Shown here: piece after piece, positions 1-8,480 of the stretch | Numbering within the stretch: the first letter of the stretch is position 1 | Layout of the letters: each line of letters starts with the position of its first letter | Assembly (NCBI GenBank): GCA_045657665.1 | Contig: JAZOTN010000008.1 | Location: 62,001-126,000, forward strand | Direction: 5' to 3' | Length of the DNA: 64,000 nucleotides | From: RUG12461 sp045657665 | Lineage (GTDB): Bacteria; Bacillota; Clostridia; Lachnospirales; Lachnospiraceae | The notes under the pieces: model-generated | What the model was told of the DNA's origin: nothing | Databases searched by the model: none | What the model saw: only the letters and a program-made list of their open reading frames with translations | Translations under genes and position numbers: made by a program

Positions 1-1
1 C

Positions 2-547
2 GTCAGGATCAACAGCCAGTCCGGAAAAGGCGGGGTGGCCTTTGTAATGGAATCGATGTACGGGTATTCGATCCCGAAAGAGATGCAGAGAGAATTCGCG
101 GATGTGATACAGAAGCTTTCGGAGGAACGCGGAGAGATTGCGCCGTCCGTGATCATGGACAATTTTCGGGAGCAGTATCTGGATGTGACGGGACCTTTTG
201 AATTTGTAAAAGCCAGGATCACTGAAAGTGAAGACCAGGAAGATCAGGTGGAGGCGGTGCTCCGTTTCCGGTACAAAAATGAGGAATTCCTTGCGGAAGC
301 AGACGGAAACGGCCCGATCGATGCGGTGAAACGGGCGATCGTGAGCAGGATCACTCATGTGGACGTGACGATCCAGAATTACTGGGAGCATGCACTTTCC
401 GAGGGATCCCATGCAAAAGCGGTGGCTTATATTGAGATGAAGGACAATCAGACTTCGCGTGTTACCTATGGCGTGGGTCTTTCCTCAAATATCACCAGGG
501 CGACGATCCGAGCCGTCTTTTCTGCGCTGAACCGGCTTGCGGTATAG
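2..547 (+). CDS. leuA: 2-isopropylmalate synthase, C-terminal part (5' end outside window)
   Basis: This is the 3' end of a gene whose start lies left of the window; the frame is open from base 2. The first residues read RINSQSGKGGVAFVME, the conserved stretch that follows the catalytic barrel in yeast-type (type 2) isopropylmalate synthases. The rest matches the LeuA regulatory domain, including the DGNGPIDA segment where leucine feedback acts in the family. The enzyme condenses acetyl-CoA with 2-oxoisovalerate in the cytoplasm, the first committed step of leucine synthesis. It has no role in glycan synthesis and marks the border of the locus. The next gene begins only 9 bases after its stop, and no terminator is visible between them, so readthrough into the glycan genes is possible. 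Confidence 0.9.
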   Translation, partial: VRINSQSGKGGVAFVMESMYGYSIPKEMQREFADVIQKLSEERGEIAPSVIMDNFREQYLDVTGPFEFVKARITESEDQEDQVEAVLRFRYKNEEFLAEADGNGPIDAVKRAIVSRITHVDVTIQNYWEHALSEGSHAKAVAYIEMKDNQTSRVTYGVGLSSNITRATIRAVFSALNRLAV

Positions 548-556
548 GAGAGAGCC

Positions 557-1774
557 TTGAAAAAACGGCTTGCGCTACTGAAACAGAATTTTAAGCCGCG
601 TCATCTGGTGGAGCTGATCCTGCTGACGGTTTGTTTTTTCATAGGAGCCTCCGTGCTTTATACCAATGAGATCGAGCCGCGGAAACAGGACGCCTATACG
701 GTGGATCCGATCGATGCAAACGGGGAGCCTTCGCTCCTCCCGGCAGAAAACGGAGAAACTTACAGCCAGGATTTTATCTACAACAATGATCAGATGATCG
801 CGCTCGGGATCATGGTTTACAGCGATTCCGATGAGAATGAGGGATCCCTTCATCTGACGCTTGCCGATACGGTAACGGGGGAGATCCTCGGGGAATCGGA
901 TGCGGATATATCTGTTTTTACAGATATGCGCAAATACCGTGAAAAAGACGAAAAGATCGCCTATGTGAATGTCGGGATGCCGACGATCATTAACGGAATG
1001 AACGGACGGGCGCTGACTCTTTTCGTTGCGGCAAGGGATTTCGGAGAAAAAAACGGGATTTATCTATACGGCGATTCCGCCGGAGAGAACATACTGGTAA
1101 GGGGATATTGCTATCTGTACAATTTCTGGGAGTTCTATTTCCGTTTGTTCACGGCAGTGCTTTTTATCATGTTGCTTCTTTCCTTTTTTGCCCTTCTGCT
1201 CTGGGAAGCGCCGCTTCAGAGAGTGTATCTGTTTGCAGGCTTTATTCTCGGGGTGACCTACAACTTTCTCCTTCCGCCCGGGGCCGCGCCGGGAGAAAGC
1301 ACCGGCGGCATCGAAGAGCTGAAGGCAGTGCCGGATCTTAAGGAGATCGCTTATATCCACTGGAATGTCGGACGCTCTTTTCAGGGAGTCACGGTACTCT
1401 ACTTCCGGAGATTCCTTCTGATGCTGATCTGGCTGCTTGCCGGGTATCTTTTGATCCGGTTTGTGCCAAAAGGAAAGGCTGCATTATTTGTGCTGATGAT
1501 AAGCCCGGCAGCATTTGAACTGGTTGCAACTTATTCACCCTTTGTCCCGTGGGCAAAGAGCCTTGTGGATGGAACGATCGGGAACGGTCTTACGATCAAT
1601 CCGTTCTGGATATTTTTCCAGTGTGCACTGATCCTTTTCGGTCTGATTCCGGTAAAAAGCAAAAAATCATTTGTGACACTGCTTGAGAACCGGGATCCGC
1701 AGATTGCGTATCTTTCGCTGATCAATGCCATGTTTTTTATCAATAACATCCTGTCAAGTACGAAGGAACTGTAA
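557..1774 (+). CDS. Short degenerate DUF2142-like membrane protein
   Basis: A 405-residue membrane protein starting with TTG; there is no in-frame ATG before residue 75, and a GGAG lies just upstream. Residues 18-36 form a membrane anchor, then comes an outer beta-rich domain of about 150 residues, then about five membrane segments. The architecture and local wording (for example the stretch ending in FLLPP at the outer loop) match the DUF2142 proteins encoded at 10298, 41976, 44712 and 49123. Those proteins carry an Asp-Glu pair and a His in the first outer loop (PDEPDH, APDESYH, GPDEEAH, CWDEQIH). Here the loop reads APGES (residues 244-248), so the Asp is replaced by Gly. The C-terminal GRYF.P segment of the relatives is also absent and the protein is 130-260 residues shorter. 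It is probably catalytically inactive, a remnant or an accessory subunit. Family placement is by eye. Confidence 0.6.
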   Translation: MKKRLALLKQNFKPRHLVELILLTVCFFIGASVLYTNEIEPRKQDAYTVDPIDANGEPSLLPAENGETYSQDFIYNNDQMIALGIMVYSDSDENEGSLHLTLADTVTGEILGESDADISVFTDMRKYREKDEKIAYVNVGMPTIINGMNGRALTLFVAARDFGEKNGIYLYGDSAGENILVRGYCYLYNFWEFYFRLFTAVLFIMLLLSFFALLLWEAPLQRVYLFAGFILGVTYNFLLPPGAAPGESTGGIEELKAVPDLKEIAYIHWNVGRSFQGVTVLYFRRFLLMLIWLLAGYLLIRFVPKGKAALFVLMISPAAFELVATYSPFVPWAKSLVDGTIGNGLTINPFWIFFQCALILFGLIPVKSKKSFVTLLENRDPQIAYLSLINAMFFINNILSSTKEL

Positions 1775-1796
1775 ATAAAAGCAAAGGAGAAAACAG

Positions 1797-2666
1797 ATGA
1801 AAAAAGTATTGGTAACCGGCTGTAACGGCCAGCTCGGACGTGCGATCCGAAAAGAATACGGGGATACTGTGGATTTTTTCAATACCGATGTGGTTGACGG
1901 AGACGGGATCACAAAGATGGATATCACCAGTATTGATGATACGATGCAGCTGGTCCGCAGGGAAAAGCCGGACGTCATCATCAACTGTGCCGCAGCGACC
2001 AATGTGGACGGATGTGAAAAAGAGATCGATTTTGCGTACCGCGTCAATGCCATTGGGCCGAGGAACCTTGCCATTGCGGCAGCGGAGACAAATGCAAAGC
2101 TGATCCATGTTTCAACCGATTATGTGTTCCCCGGGAATAATCCGAAACCCCTTACGGAGTTTGATGAGCCGGGACCGATCAGTGCATACGGCAGGACGAA
2201 GTATGAAGGTGAACGCTTTGTAAGGCAGTTCGGCAAAAACTATTTTATCCTTCGTACCGCATGGCTTTATGGAGACGGCAAGAATTTCGTGAAGACAATG
2301 CTTTCTCTTTCCGAAACACATGATGAGCTTTCAGTGGTCTCAGACCAATGCGGTTCGCCGACTTCTGCAGTGGAGCTGGCGCGGATGATCCATTTTCTGG
2401 AGCCTACCGAGAACTACGGTCTTTTCCATGCCACCTGTGAAGGAGATACGAACTGGGCGGACTTTACGGAGGAGATCATGAGGCTGGCAGGGAAGAGCAC
2501 GAAGATCAACCATGTGACGAGCGAGCAGTACAAAGAAATGAACCCCGCGAGTGCAGACCGTCCGAAATACTCGATCCTGGACAATTATATGCTCCGTCTG
2601 ACCAGCGATTACCGCATGGCAGACTGGCATGATGCAATCGAGGAATACTTCAGGGAGATGCCATGA
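1797..2666 (+). CDS. rmlD: dTDP-4-dehydrorhamnose reductase
   Basis: A 289-residue NAD(P)-dependent short-chain reductase. It begins with the Rossmann motif VTGCNGQLG and carries STDYVF and the catalytic YGRTK (Tyr-x-x-x-Lys) typical of RmlD. It catalyses the last step of dTDP-L-rhamnose synthesis, reduction of dTDP-4-keto-L-rhamnose. The start is supported by GGAG about 8 bases upstream. The other three pathway genes lie 10 kb downstream (rmlB 11971, rmlA 13121, rmlC 14638), so the four genes are scattered through the locus rather than forming the usual rmlABCD block. The gene overlaps the next one by ATGA. Confidence 0.95.
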   Translation: MKKVLVTGCNGQLGRAIRKEYGDTVDFFNTDVVDGDGITKMDITSIDDTMQLVRREKPDVIINCAAATNVDGCEKEIDFAYRVNAIGPRNLAIAAAETNAKLIHVSTDYVFPGNNPKPLTEFDEPGPISAYGRTKYEGERFVRQFGKNYFILRTAWLYGDGKNFVKTMLSLSETHDELSVVSDQCGSPTSAVELARMIHFLEPTENYGLFHATCEGDTNWADFTEEIMRLAGKSTKINHVTSEQYKEMNPASADRPKYSILDNYMLRLTSDYRMADWHDAIEEYFREMP

Positions 2667-3499
2667 TCAGGGAAAAACCCCTTGTCAGTGTTTGTATACC
2701 GGCGTATAACAATGCGTCATATATCCGGGAGACCATTGATTCCGTACTCCGCCAGACCTACGAGAACCTGGAACTGGTCATTTGTGATGACTTAAGCAGC
2801 GATGACACCGTAGCAGTGATCGAAAGCATAGAGGACCCGCGGATCCGGCTGGTCAAAAACCAGAATAACCTCGGTATGAGCGGCAACTGGAACAACTGTC
2901 TTTCCCGCTGCCGCGGTGAGTTTATAAAGCTCCTCTGCGCGGATGACGTATTGCGGGAAGATGCCCTGGAGAAAGAGGCCGCGGCACTGATCGAAAACCC
3001 GTCGGCGGTTCTTTGTTGCAGCGACACGCAGCTTTTTGATCAGAACGGAAAACCGAAGGGAAAATATAAACGTTATCCGAAGGCAACCGGTCTGGTCGAC
3101 GGAAAGGTGATTGTCCGGGCAGGGTTTTTATCGCAGGACTATTTCGGCGCGCCTCTTGCGAATCTGTTTCGAAAGAGCGGCGTGGATCAGTACGGTGAAT
3201 TTGATTCGGATTTTGTTTATATCCTGGATTACGAGTTTTTCGTACGTCTTGCCTGCCACGGCGATGTATTTATCATTCATGAGCCTCTCAACTTTTTCCG
3301 TGTACGCTATGACAGCAACACCGGGGAAGTGATCGCCGGAAACAAGACGGAGGCTTATGTCAAAGAGCATGAGCTTCTCCTTAAGAAGCACGGAAGAGAG
3401 GTGGGCCTTACCGAGTCGGGTTTCCGGAAATCCATGCGTATCCGGAAATTCCGTAACTTTGCCGCCAATATTTATCTGAAACTGTTTGTGCATAAATGA
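2663..3499 (+). CDS. Family 2 glycosyltransferase
   Basis: A 278-residue GT-A fold glycosyltransferase with no membrane segment. It opens with VSVCIPAYNNASYI. The nucleotide-binding ICDDLSSDDT and the metal-binding LLCADD (the DxD equivalent) are in the expected places, about 30 and 90 residues in. Such enzymes add one sugar to a growing polyprenyl-linked chain at the inner membrane face. Given the rmlD overlap (ATGA) and the complete rhamnose pathway, a rhamnosyl or neighbouring-sugar transferase is plausible, but donor and linkage cannot be read from sequence. It overlaps the following gene by 4 bases. Confidence 0.85.
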   Translation: MIREKPLVSVCIPAYNNASYIRETIDSVLRQTYENLELVICDDLSSDDTVAVIESIEDPRIRLVKNQNNLGMSGNWNNCLSRCRGEFIKLLCADDVLREDALEKEAAALIENPSAVLCCSDTQLFDQNGKPKGKYKRYPKATGLVDGKVIVRAGFLSQDYFGAPLANLFRKSGVDQYGEFDSDFVYILDYEFFVRLACHGDVFIIHEPLNFFRVRYDSNTGEVIAGNKTEAYVKEHELLLKKHGREVGLTESGFRKSMRIRKFRNFAANIYLKLFVHK

Positions 3500-4188
3500 A
3501 GAAATTAGCGATTATTCCTGCCTATAACGAACGCGGAAATATTCTCCGTACGGTGCGTGACGTGGAGAAGAACGCCCCGGATTTTGATTATGTGATCATC
3601 AATGACTGTTCGACAGACGATACATTGGCTATCTGCCGGGAAAATGATCTTCATGTGATCAGCCTTCCCTCAAATCTTGGGATCGGAGGCTGCGTGCAGA
3701 CAGGATATCTTTATGCCCGGGATAACGGATACGATATCGCCGTACAGTTCGACGGGGACGGACAGCATAACGCGACTTACCTTTCGGCGATGACGGAAAA
3801 GCTGGTATCCGAGAACCTTGATATGGTAATCGGTTCCCGGTATATCGAAAAGAAGGGTTTTCAGTCCTCTGGACTCCGTCAGATCGGGATCCGCTATTTT
3901 ACGTGGCTGATAAAGCGTGTGACAGGTCAGACCATTACAGATCCCACTTCCGGCATGCGGATCTGTAATCGTGACGTGATTGAGATTTATGCAGAGGACT
4001 ATCCGGGGGACTATCCGGAGCCGGAGAGCGTGACATCCATCCTCTCTTCCGGAATGAAGGTCAGTGAGATCCCGGTGATGATGAATGAGCGGAAAGAGGG
4101 CGTTTCCTCGATCTCGCTTCTCAATTCGGTCTATTACATGGTGAAAGTCAGCATTGCGGTGCTGATCGCAGGAAGAAAAAAGAGGTAA
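3496..4188 (+). CDS. DPM1-like family 2 glycosyltransferase (polyprenyl-phosphate sugar synthase candidate)
   Basis: A 230-residue GT2 enzyme with the motifs IIPAYNERGNI, IINDCSTDDT and FDGDGQH (the DxD), and the TSGMRICNR segment seen in dolichol/polyprenyl-phosphate mannosyl- and glucosyltransferases. It lacks the two C-terminal membrane segments of GtrB-type enzymes, so it resembles the soluble DPM1-like class. Known relatives move a sugar from a nucleotide donor to polyprenyl phosphate. The next gene is a small DUF2304 membrane protein and the one after is a GtrII-like membrane glycosyltransferase. The trio looks like a make-flip-transfer unit for an externally added side-chain sugar (inference). 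Confidence 0.8.
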   Translation: MKKLAIIPAYNERGNILRTVRDVEKNAPDFDYVIINDCSTDDTLAICRENDLHVISLPSNLGIGGCVQTGYLYARDNGYDIAVQFDGDGQHNATYLSAMTEKLVSENLDMVIGSRYIEKKGFQSSGLRQIGIRYFTWLIKRVTGQTITDPTSGMRICNRDVIEIYAEDYPGDYPEPESVTSILSSGMKVSEIPVMMNERKEGVSSISLLNSVYYMVKVSIAVLIAGRKKR

Positions 4189-4192
4189 AAAC

Positions 4193-4558
4193 GTGGATAT
4201 TCGAATGCGGGTTTTTATCGGTGTGATCATGATACTCGCGATCATCTATGTGTGTCATGAGATCAGGAAGAAAAGAATTGATATCCGTCATGCTTTGATC
4301 TGGCTTGTCGTGGGCGGCCTTCTTCTTTTGATGGATGTTTTTCCCGTGATATTGACCGGCCTTTCTGAGTTTTTTGGTTTTGTCCTTCCCGTGAACATGC
4401 TTTTTTTCCTGGGATTCCTGCTTTCCGTGATGATCCTTTTCGAGCTTTCGGCAAAGGTCAGTAAATTAAGTGACCAGAACAAGAAACTGGTGCAGGACAT
4501 TGCAATTTTGCAGAGACGTATTGAGGAACTGGAAAAGGGACAAGACGAAGAGCTATGA
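4193..4558 (+). CDS. DUF2304 family small membrane protein
   Basis: A 121-residue protein with a GTG start four bases after the preceding stop. It has three hydrophobic segments (about residues 5-20, 33-55 and 64-85) and a charged, coiled-coil-like tail (about 88-117) rich in Lys, Glu and Leu. This layout is that of DUF2304 proteins, which commonly sit beside DPM1-like GT2 genes. Its position between such a GT2 and a GtrII-like transferase is where GtrABC systems carry the small GtrA flippase. A role in moving or presenting lipid-linked sugar is inferred only from that context. It overlaps the next gene by ATGA. Confidence 0.75.
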   Translation: MDIRMRVFIGVIMILAIIYVCHEIRKKRIDIRHALIWLVVGGLLLLMDVFPVILTGLSEFFGFVLPVNMLFFLGFLLSVMILFELSAKVSKLSDQNKKLVQDIAILQRRIEELEKGQDEEL

Positions 4559-6180
4559 AGGAACGGGATAGGATGAACAAAGAGCGGCAATGGAACATCA
4601 AAACGCCGTTTGAAATTGCGAAACAGTTTTCCGAATGGTTCAAAGGCACCGGACGTACTGTTTTTTTTACGGCATTAGTGGCGGGCGTTGCTGCGCATTT
4701 TCTTCTCCTGGCATACGGTCTTATGAGCCAGGACGGCCTTGTTTATTCTATACGGTATTTTGCGTCTGACTGGGAGATTTCTCTCGGAAGATGGGGACAG
4801 ATCCCGGTTACGAATGCAAGGGCCGGTTATGCTGTCAGTTATCTTTCCGCATCACTCTCTCTTTTTTATATTGCGCTTTCTGCGGTTTTTATCACTGCAG
4901 CTCTTGAGCTTCGAACGAAGCTTGCTGCGGTTTTGACCGGTGTTGCTGTTGCCATCGCTCCGAGTGTTGTGGCAACGCTTCTCTATGAGAATCTTTCCGA
5001 TTCCCATTCTCTTGCGCTTCTTTTCGGCTGTATGGGAGGCTATTTTATCACGCGGAAAAAGAAAGGATTTCTTTATCTGATTCCCGGGATCATCTGCATG
5101 ATCGCATCTCTTTCGATCTACCAGAGTTTTATCGGTTTTTCCCTGGGGATCCTTCTTCTCGTTACGATCCTTCGGCTGCTCCTCGGACGGGATCCGTGGC
5201 CGGAGTATGCAAAAAGTTGTCTGAAAGGCTTCCTCTCCGGGATCGCCGCATTTATCCTTTATACGATCCTGACGAAGATTTTTCAGACCCTGAGCGGGAA
5301 CGGGATGTCCACCTACTATGGTGTCAGCGATCTCGGGATCGGGAAGATCATCACTTCCCTTCCGTCCAGCATTGTTGCGGCTTATAAAGCGTTTTTCCAG
5401 TACTTTATCCGGGATACGATCCTTTATAATACGCCCTGGCGGCGGCATTATTTCTACATGGTCTTCTTCGCGGCAGCGATCATTCTCGGTATTTTCATTC
5501 TGATCCAGAGACGAATCTACAAGGAACCGGGACGCCTGATCCTCCTTATTGTACTTGCGGTACTTCTCCCGGCGGGACTGAATCTCATCCAGCTGATCGT
5601 GCCGGATTCGGAGATTTATATCATGACATCCATGCAGATGGTGCTGATGCTGCCGTTTGTGCTCTGTCTTTGCGAGAACGCCGAAAGCGGGATGATAAAA
5701 ACCATCCTGCAGTGGGGACTGCTCCTTCTCATGATCCCTATCCTCGGGACTTACTATTTCTCGGATATCCTTTCCTATAAAGCCCTGAAAGAAACAGCAG
5801 ATCAGGGGATTTACGGGGCTGAACGTGTTCTTTCCCGTATGGAAGATACGGAAGGCTATGAAAAGGGCATGCCGGTGGCATTTGACGGATGGTTTTTTGA
5901 TGTGAATTATCCTCGGGATCGGTCCTACTGGGAGTATTCCATCGGGAATATCGTGGTGAACAACCAGACTCATATGAATTACGGTGCGATGATTGAGTCT
6001 GTCCGGAAGATCTATCTGGAGAACTTCGGAGTGGAAATGAATATCGTGGATCCGGCGACTTACCTTGAGATCACGGACAGCAGGGAGTTCCGGGAAATGG
6101 ATGAATTTCCCGGTGAAAACAGTGTGAAGATCATCGACGGGGTCATGGTTGTGAAGATGCTTGAGGAACCGATGCGATGA
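4555..6180 (+). CDS. GtrII-like membrane glucosyltransferase
   Basis: A 541-residue polytopic protein with about ten membrane segments. The first outer loop carries MSQDG (Asp60) and DWEISLGRW (Asp72 to Trp80), the hallmark acidic loop and GRW motif of the GtrII-type glucosyltransferase family. The C-terminal about 120 residues form an outer soluble domain ending in KIIDGVMVVKM. Family members use polyprenyl-phosphate-linked glucose outside the membrane to decorate O-antigen-like chains. A paralogue with the same loop and tail motifs is encoded at 28207. The start overlaps the DUF2304 gene by ATGA; a second in-frame ATG at 4573 is also possible. The substrate is not readable. Confidence 0.8.
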   Translation: MKERDRMNKERQWNIKTPFEIAKQFSEWFKGTGRTVFFTALVAGVAAHFLLLAYGLMSQDGLVYSIRYFASDWEISLGRWGQIPVTNARAGYAVSYLSASLSLFYIALSAVFITAALELRTKLAAVLTGVAVAIAPSVVATLLYENLSDSHSLALLFGCMGGYFITRKKKGFLYLIPGIICMIASLSIYQSFIGFSLGILLLVTILRLLLGRDPWPEYAKSCLKGFLSGIAAFILYTILTKIFQTLSGNGMSTYYGVSDLGIGKIITSLPSSIVAAYKAFFQYFIRDTILYNTPWRRHYFYMVFFAAAIILGIFILIQRRIYKEPGRLILLIVLAVLLPAGLNLIQLIVPDSEIYIMTSMQMVLMLPFVLCLCENAESGMIKTILQWGLLLLMIPILGTYYFSDILSYKALKETADQGIYGAERVLSRMEDTEGYEKGMPVAFDGWFFDVNYPRDRSYWEYSIGNIVVNNQTHMNYGAMIESVRKIYLENFGVEMNIVDPATYLEITDSREFREMDEFPGENSVKIIDGVMVVKMLEEPMR

Positions 6181-8480
6181 GAAAGAAGGCGCTTTCTGCC
6201 CTGTTTTTGTCCGGCGCGCTGATCTTGCTGCTGTTTCTTTCGAGCAGGCATCGTTTTTACGGGGTGATCCGTGAAGGAAAGGCAAATCAGAAGGATTTAA
6301 GCTGGATTTCGGAGGACGAAAAGTTTTCGCCGGAGTTTCAGGGAGCCTTCATCTGGAATGATACCAATGACAATAACACGTTCATGCGTTTTCGAAAGAC
6401 GGTGACACTGGGAGCTGAGGACTTCAAAAAAGATATTATCGCATATGCGGCGGCGGATTCCAGATACTGGCTCTATATCAACGGAAAGATCGTTGTCCGG
6501 GAGGGCGGTGAAAAGCGGGGCGTCACGAAGGATTCCACCTATTACGACACACTCAATCTGACGGATTATCTGCATGAGGGAGAAAACCTGATCGCAGCGC
6601 AGGTCTGGTATTTCGGGCCGGATGAATACAATTTTTCCTACGCATCCAGCGGCCATGCTGGATTTTATATGGAGATCGATACCTCAGCATCGACGATCAC
6701 GACAGATGAGAGCTGGAAGGTTTACCATAACATGGCGTTTCAGAGTGCGCCGAATGAAGCGAATATACGTCTTGCAGAAAAAGATATCGTGTATCTGGGA
6801 TACTATGCTGATCATTGGACGGATCCGGGGTATGATGATTCTTTCTGGCAGAATGCGGTCGTGACATCTCTCCCCGGGGAGCTCCCGGCAGGGAATATGG
6901 TACCGAGGAAGATCCCGCTTTTCCGTGATGAGGGACTCCGTGAGTATGAGGATCTGTCGTGCTGCAAGGGAAAGCGTATCACGTCGGAGTATGAAGATGT
7001 AACAGTGACTCTCCCCGGAAATATTCAGTTCTATCCATACCTTGAGGTGGAAGCAGATGCAGCCGGATCGATCATCGAGATCCGGACGGATCAGTATGAA
7101 GATGTGAACGGAAATTCCGTGAAGTGCTCCTATGTGACCAAAAAGGGACGTCAGTCCTTTGAATCACCGGGATGGATGAACGGGGGAAAGGTGATTTACC
7201 GGATCCCAAAGGGCATAAAGATCCTTTCCCTGGAGTACCGTGAAACCGGCTATGATACTAGCGCTGCCGGTTCTTTCTCCTGCAGTGACCCGTTCTATAA
7301 AGCATTATGGAAAAAAGCGGAAAACACGCTTCTCGTCAACATGAGAGATACCTATATGGATTGCCCGAACAGGGAACGTGCCCAGTGGTTTGCGGATATG
7401 GCGATCGAAATGACTGAGACGAACTACGCGCTGGATGAAAATGCGGATGCTCTGTACCGTGCAGGAATGGATACCGTGTTTGGCTGGGCAGATCCGGACG
7501 GTGCATTGCAGACGATCGTACCGATGTCTGCGGCAAGAAACGAAATGCCGATCCAGATGCTGATGGGGTTTTGCTCTTATTGGGATCATTACTGCAGAAC
7601 CGGCGACCCGGGGTTCCTTACACAGGTTTATGCGCCTTCCAAAAAATATCTGGAATTCTGGAATGTGGATGAAAACGGCAGTATTTCCATCAACCGGGAT
7701 GCACCGGTCTGGATGTGGGCCGATTCAACGGACGGCGTTGATGAGCCTGTGATCGAAACAGCATGGTATTATTATGCGCTCACGGAACTTGAGAGGATCG
7801 CCTCTGAGATCGGATATACGGAAGATGAGATTTTTTTTGAGGAAAGGAAGAGCCTGATCGAAAAAGGCTTTGATAGGTTCTGGACAGCGGAGGGGTATCG
7901 TTCCGACTTTGTGAACAAGCCGGATGAAAGGGCCCAGGCCATCGCAGTACTTTCCGGTCTTGCGGATGCATCGAAATATCCGGTGATTGCGGGAGTGTTT
8001 GAAAAAAGCTTTCAGGCAGCGCCGCTTCTTGAATATTATGTGGAGTCTGCCTGCATAAGGATCGGCCGCGCGGATCTTGCGGAAATGCGGATGAAAAGAC
8101 AGTATGCGCCCATGATCGAAGGGGAACATGCAGGAGATATCGATACACTCTGGGAATACTGGACCTATGGGCAGGGAACCTCGAATCATGCCTGGAGCGG
8201 CGGGCCGCTTGTGATTTTATCAAGGGATTTTGCAGGGATCCATTTTCTTCCGGAGACGGCGGATGCGGATTTTCTGATCGCTCCTGCGGAAACAAGTCTG
8301 ACAGAGATTTCCGCTTCGGCAAGATCGGCAAAGGGAATCGTGTCTGTTACGATCAAAAAGAACGGAGATAAGAGTATCCTTACGCTCTCACAGCCGGAGG
8401 GAACCGTCAGCCATGTGTACCTGCCGTCGTTTGGGATTGATGAGATGATAAGGAATACGGAAACAGAGATCATATTATGA
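6177..8480 (+). CDS. Membrane-anchored GH78-family alpha-L-rhamnosidase-like hydrolase
   Basis: A 767-residue protein with an N-terminal signal anchor (about residues 6-21), so the body lies outside the cell. A jelly-roll domain (about 60-160, with the YWLYINGK-type lectin-fold signature) precedes a second beta domain and an alpha/alpha barrel. The barrel motif DCPNRER...FAD gives Asp395, Glu400 and Asp407 at the same spacing as the catalytic and binding acids of GH78 rhamnosidases. TLWEYW gives Glu660 where the family has its second catalytic acid. All key residues look intact, so the enzyme is probably active. There is no lipobox Cys or sortase motif. Finding a rhamnosidase inside a rhamnose-glycan operon, with ATGA overlaps on both sides, suggests trimming, remodelling or recycling of the product glycan. 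Confidence 0.85.
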   Translation: MRKKALSALFLSGALILLLFLSSRHRFYGVIREGKANQKDLSWISEDEKFSPEFQGAFIWNDTNDNNTFMRFRKTVTLGAEDFKKDIIAYAAADSRYWLYINGKIVVREGGEKRGVTKDSTYYDTLNLTDYLHEGENLIAAQVWYFGPDEYNFSYASSGHAGFYMEIDTSASTITTDESWKVYHNMAFQSAPNEANIRLAEKDIVYLGYYADHWTDPGYDDSFWQNAVVTSLPGELPAGNMVPRKIPLFRDEGLREYEDLSCCKGKRITSEYEDVTVTLPGNIQFYPYLEVEADAAGSIIEIRTDQYEDVNGNSVKCSYVTKKGRQSFESPGWMNGGKVIYRIPKGIKILSLEYRETGYDTSAAGSFSCSDPFYKALWKKAENTLLVNMRDTYMDCPNRERAQWFADMAIEMTETNYALDENADALYRAGMDTVFGWADPDGALQTIVPMSAARNEMPIQMLMGFCSYWDHYCRTGDPGFLTQVYAPSKKYLEFWNVDENGSISINRDAPVWMWADSTDGVDEPVIETAWYYYALTELERIASEIGYTEDEIFFEERKSLIEKGFDRFWTAEGYRSDFVNKPDERAQAIAVLSGLADASKYPVIAGVFEKSFQAAPLLEYYVESACIRIGRADLAEMRMKRQYAPMIEGEHAGDIDTLWEYWTYGQGTSNHAWSGGPLVILSRDFAGIHFLPETADADFLIAPAETSLTEISASARSAKGIVSVTIKKNGDKSILTLSQPEGTVSHVYLPSFGIDEMIRNTETEIIL

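Noticed and set aside
4852..6285. Long minus-strand open frame (477 codons) opposite the GtrII-like gene
   Set aside because: It is charge-rich and low-complexity with no recognisable domain, and lies wholly opposite a well-supported membrane protein gene; it is a shadow frame.
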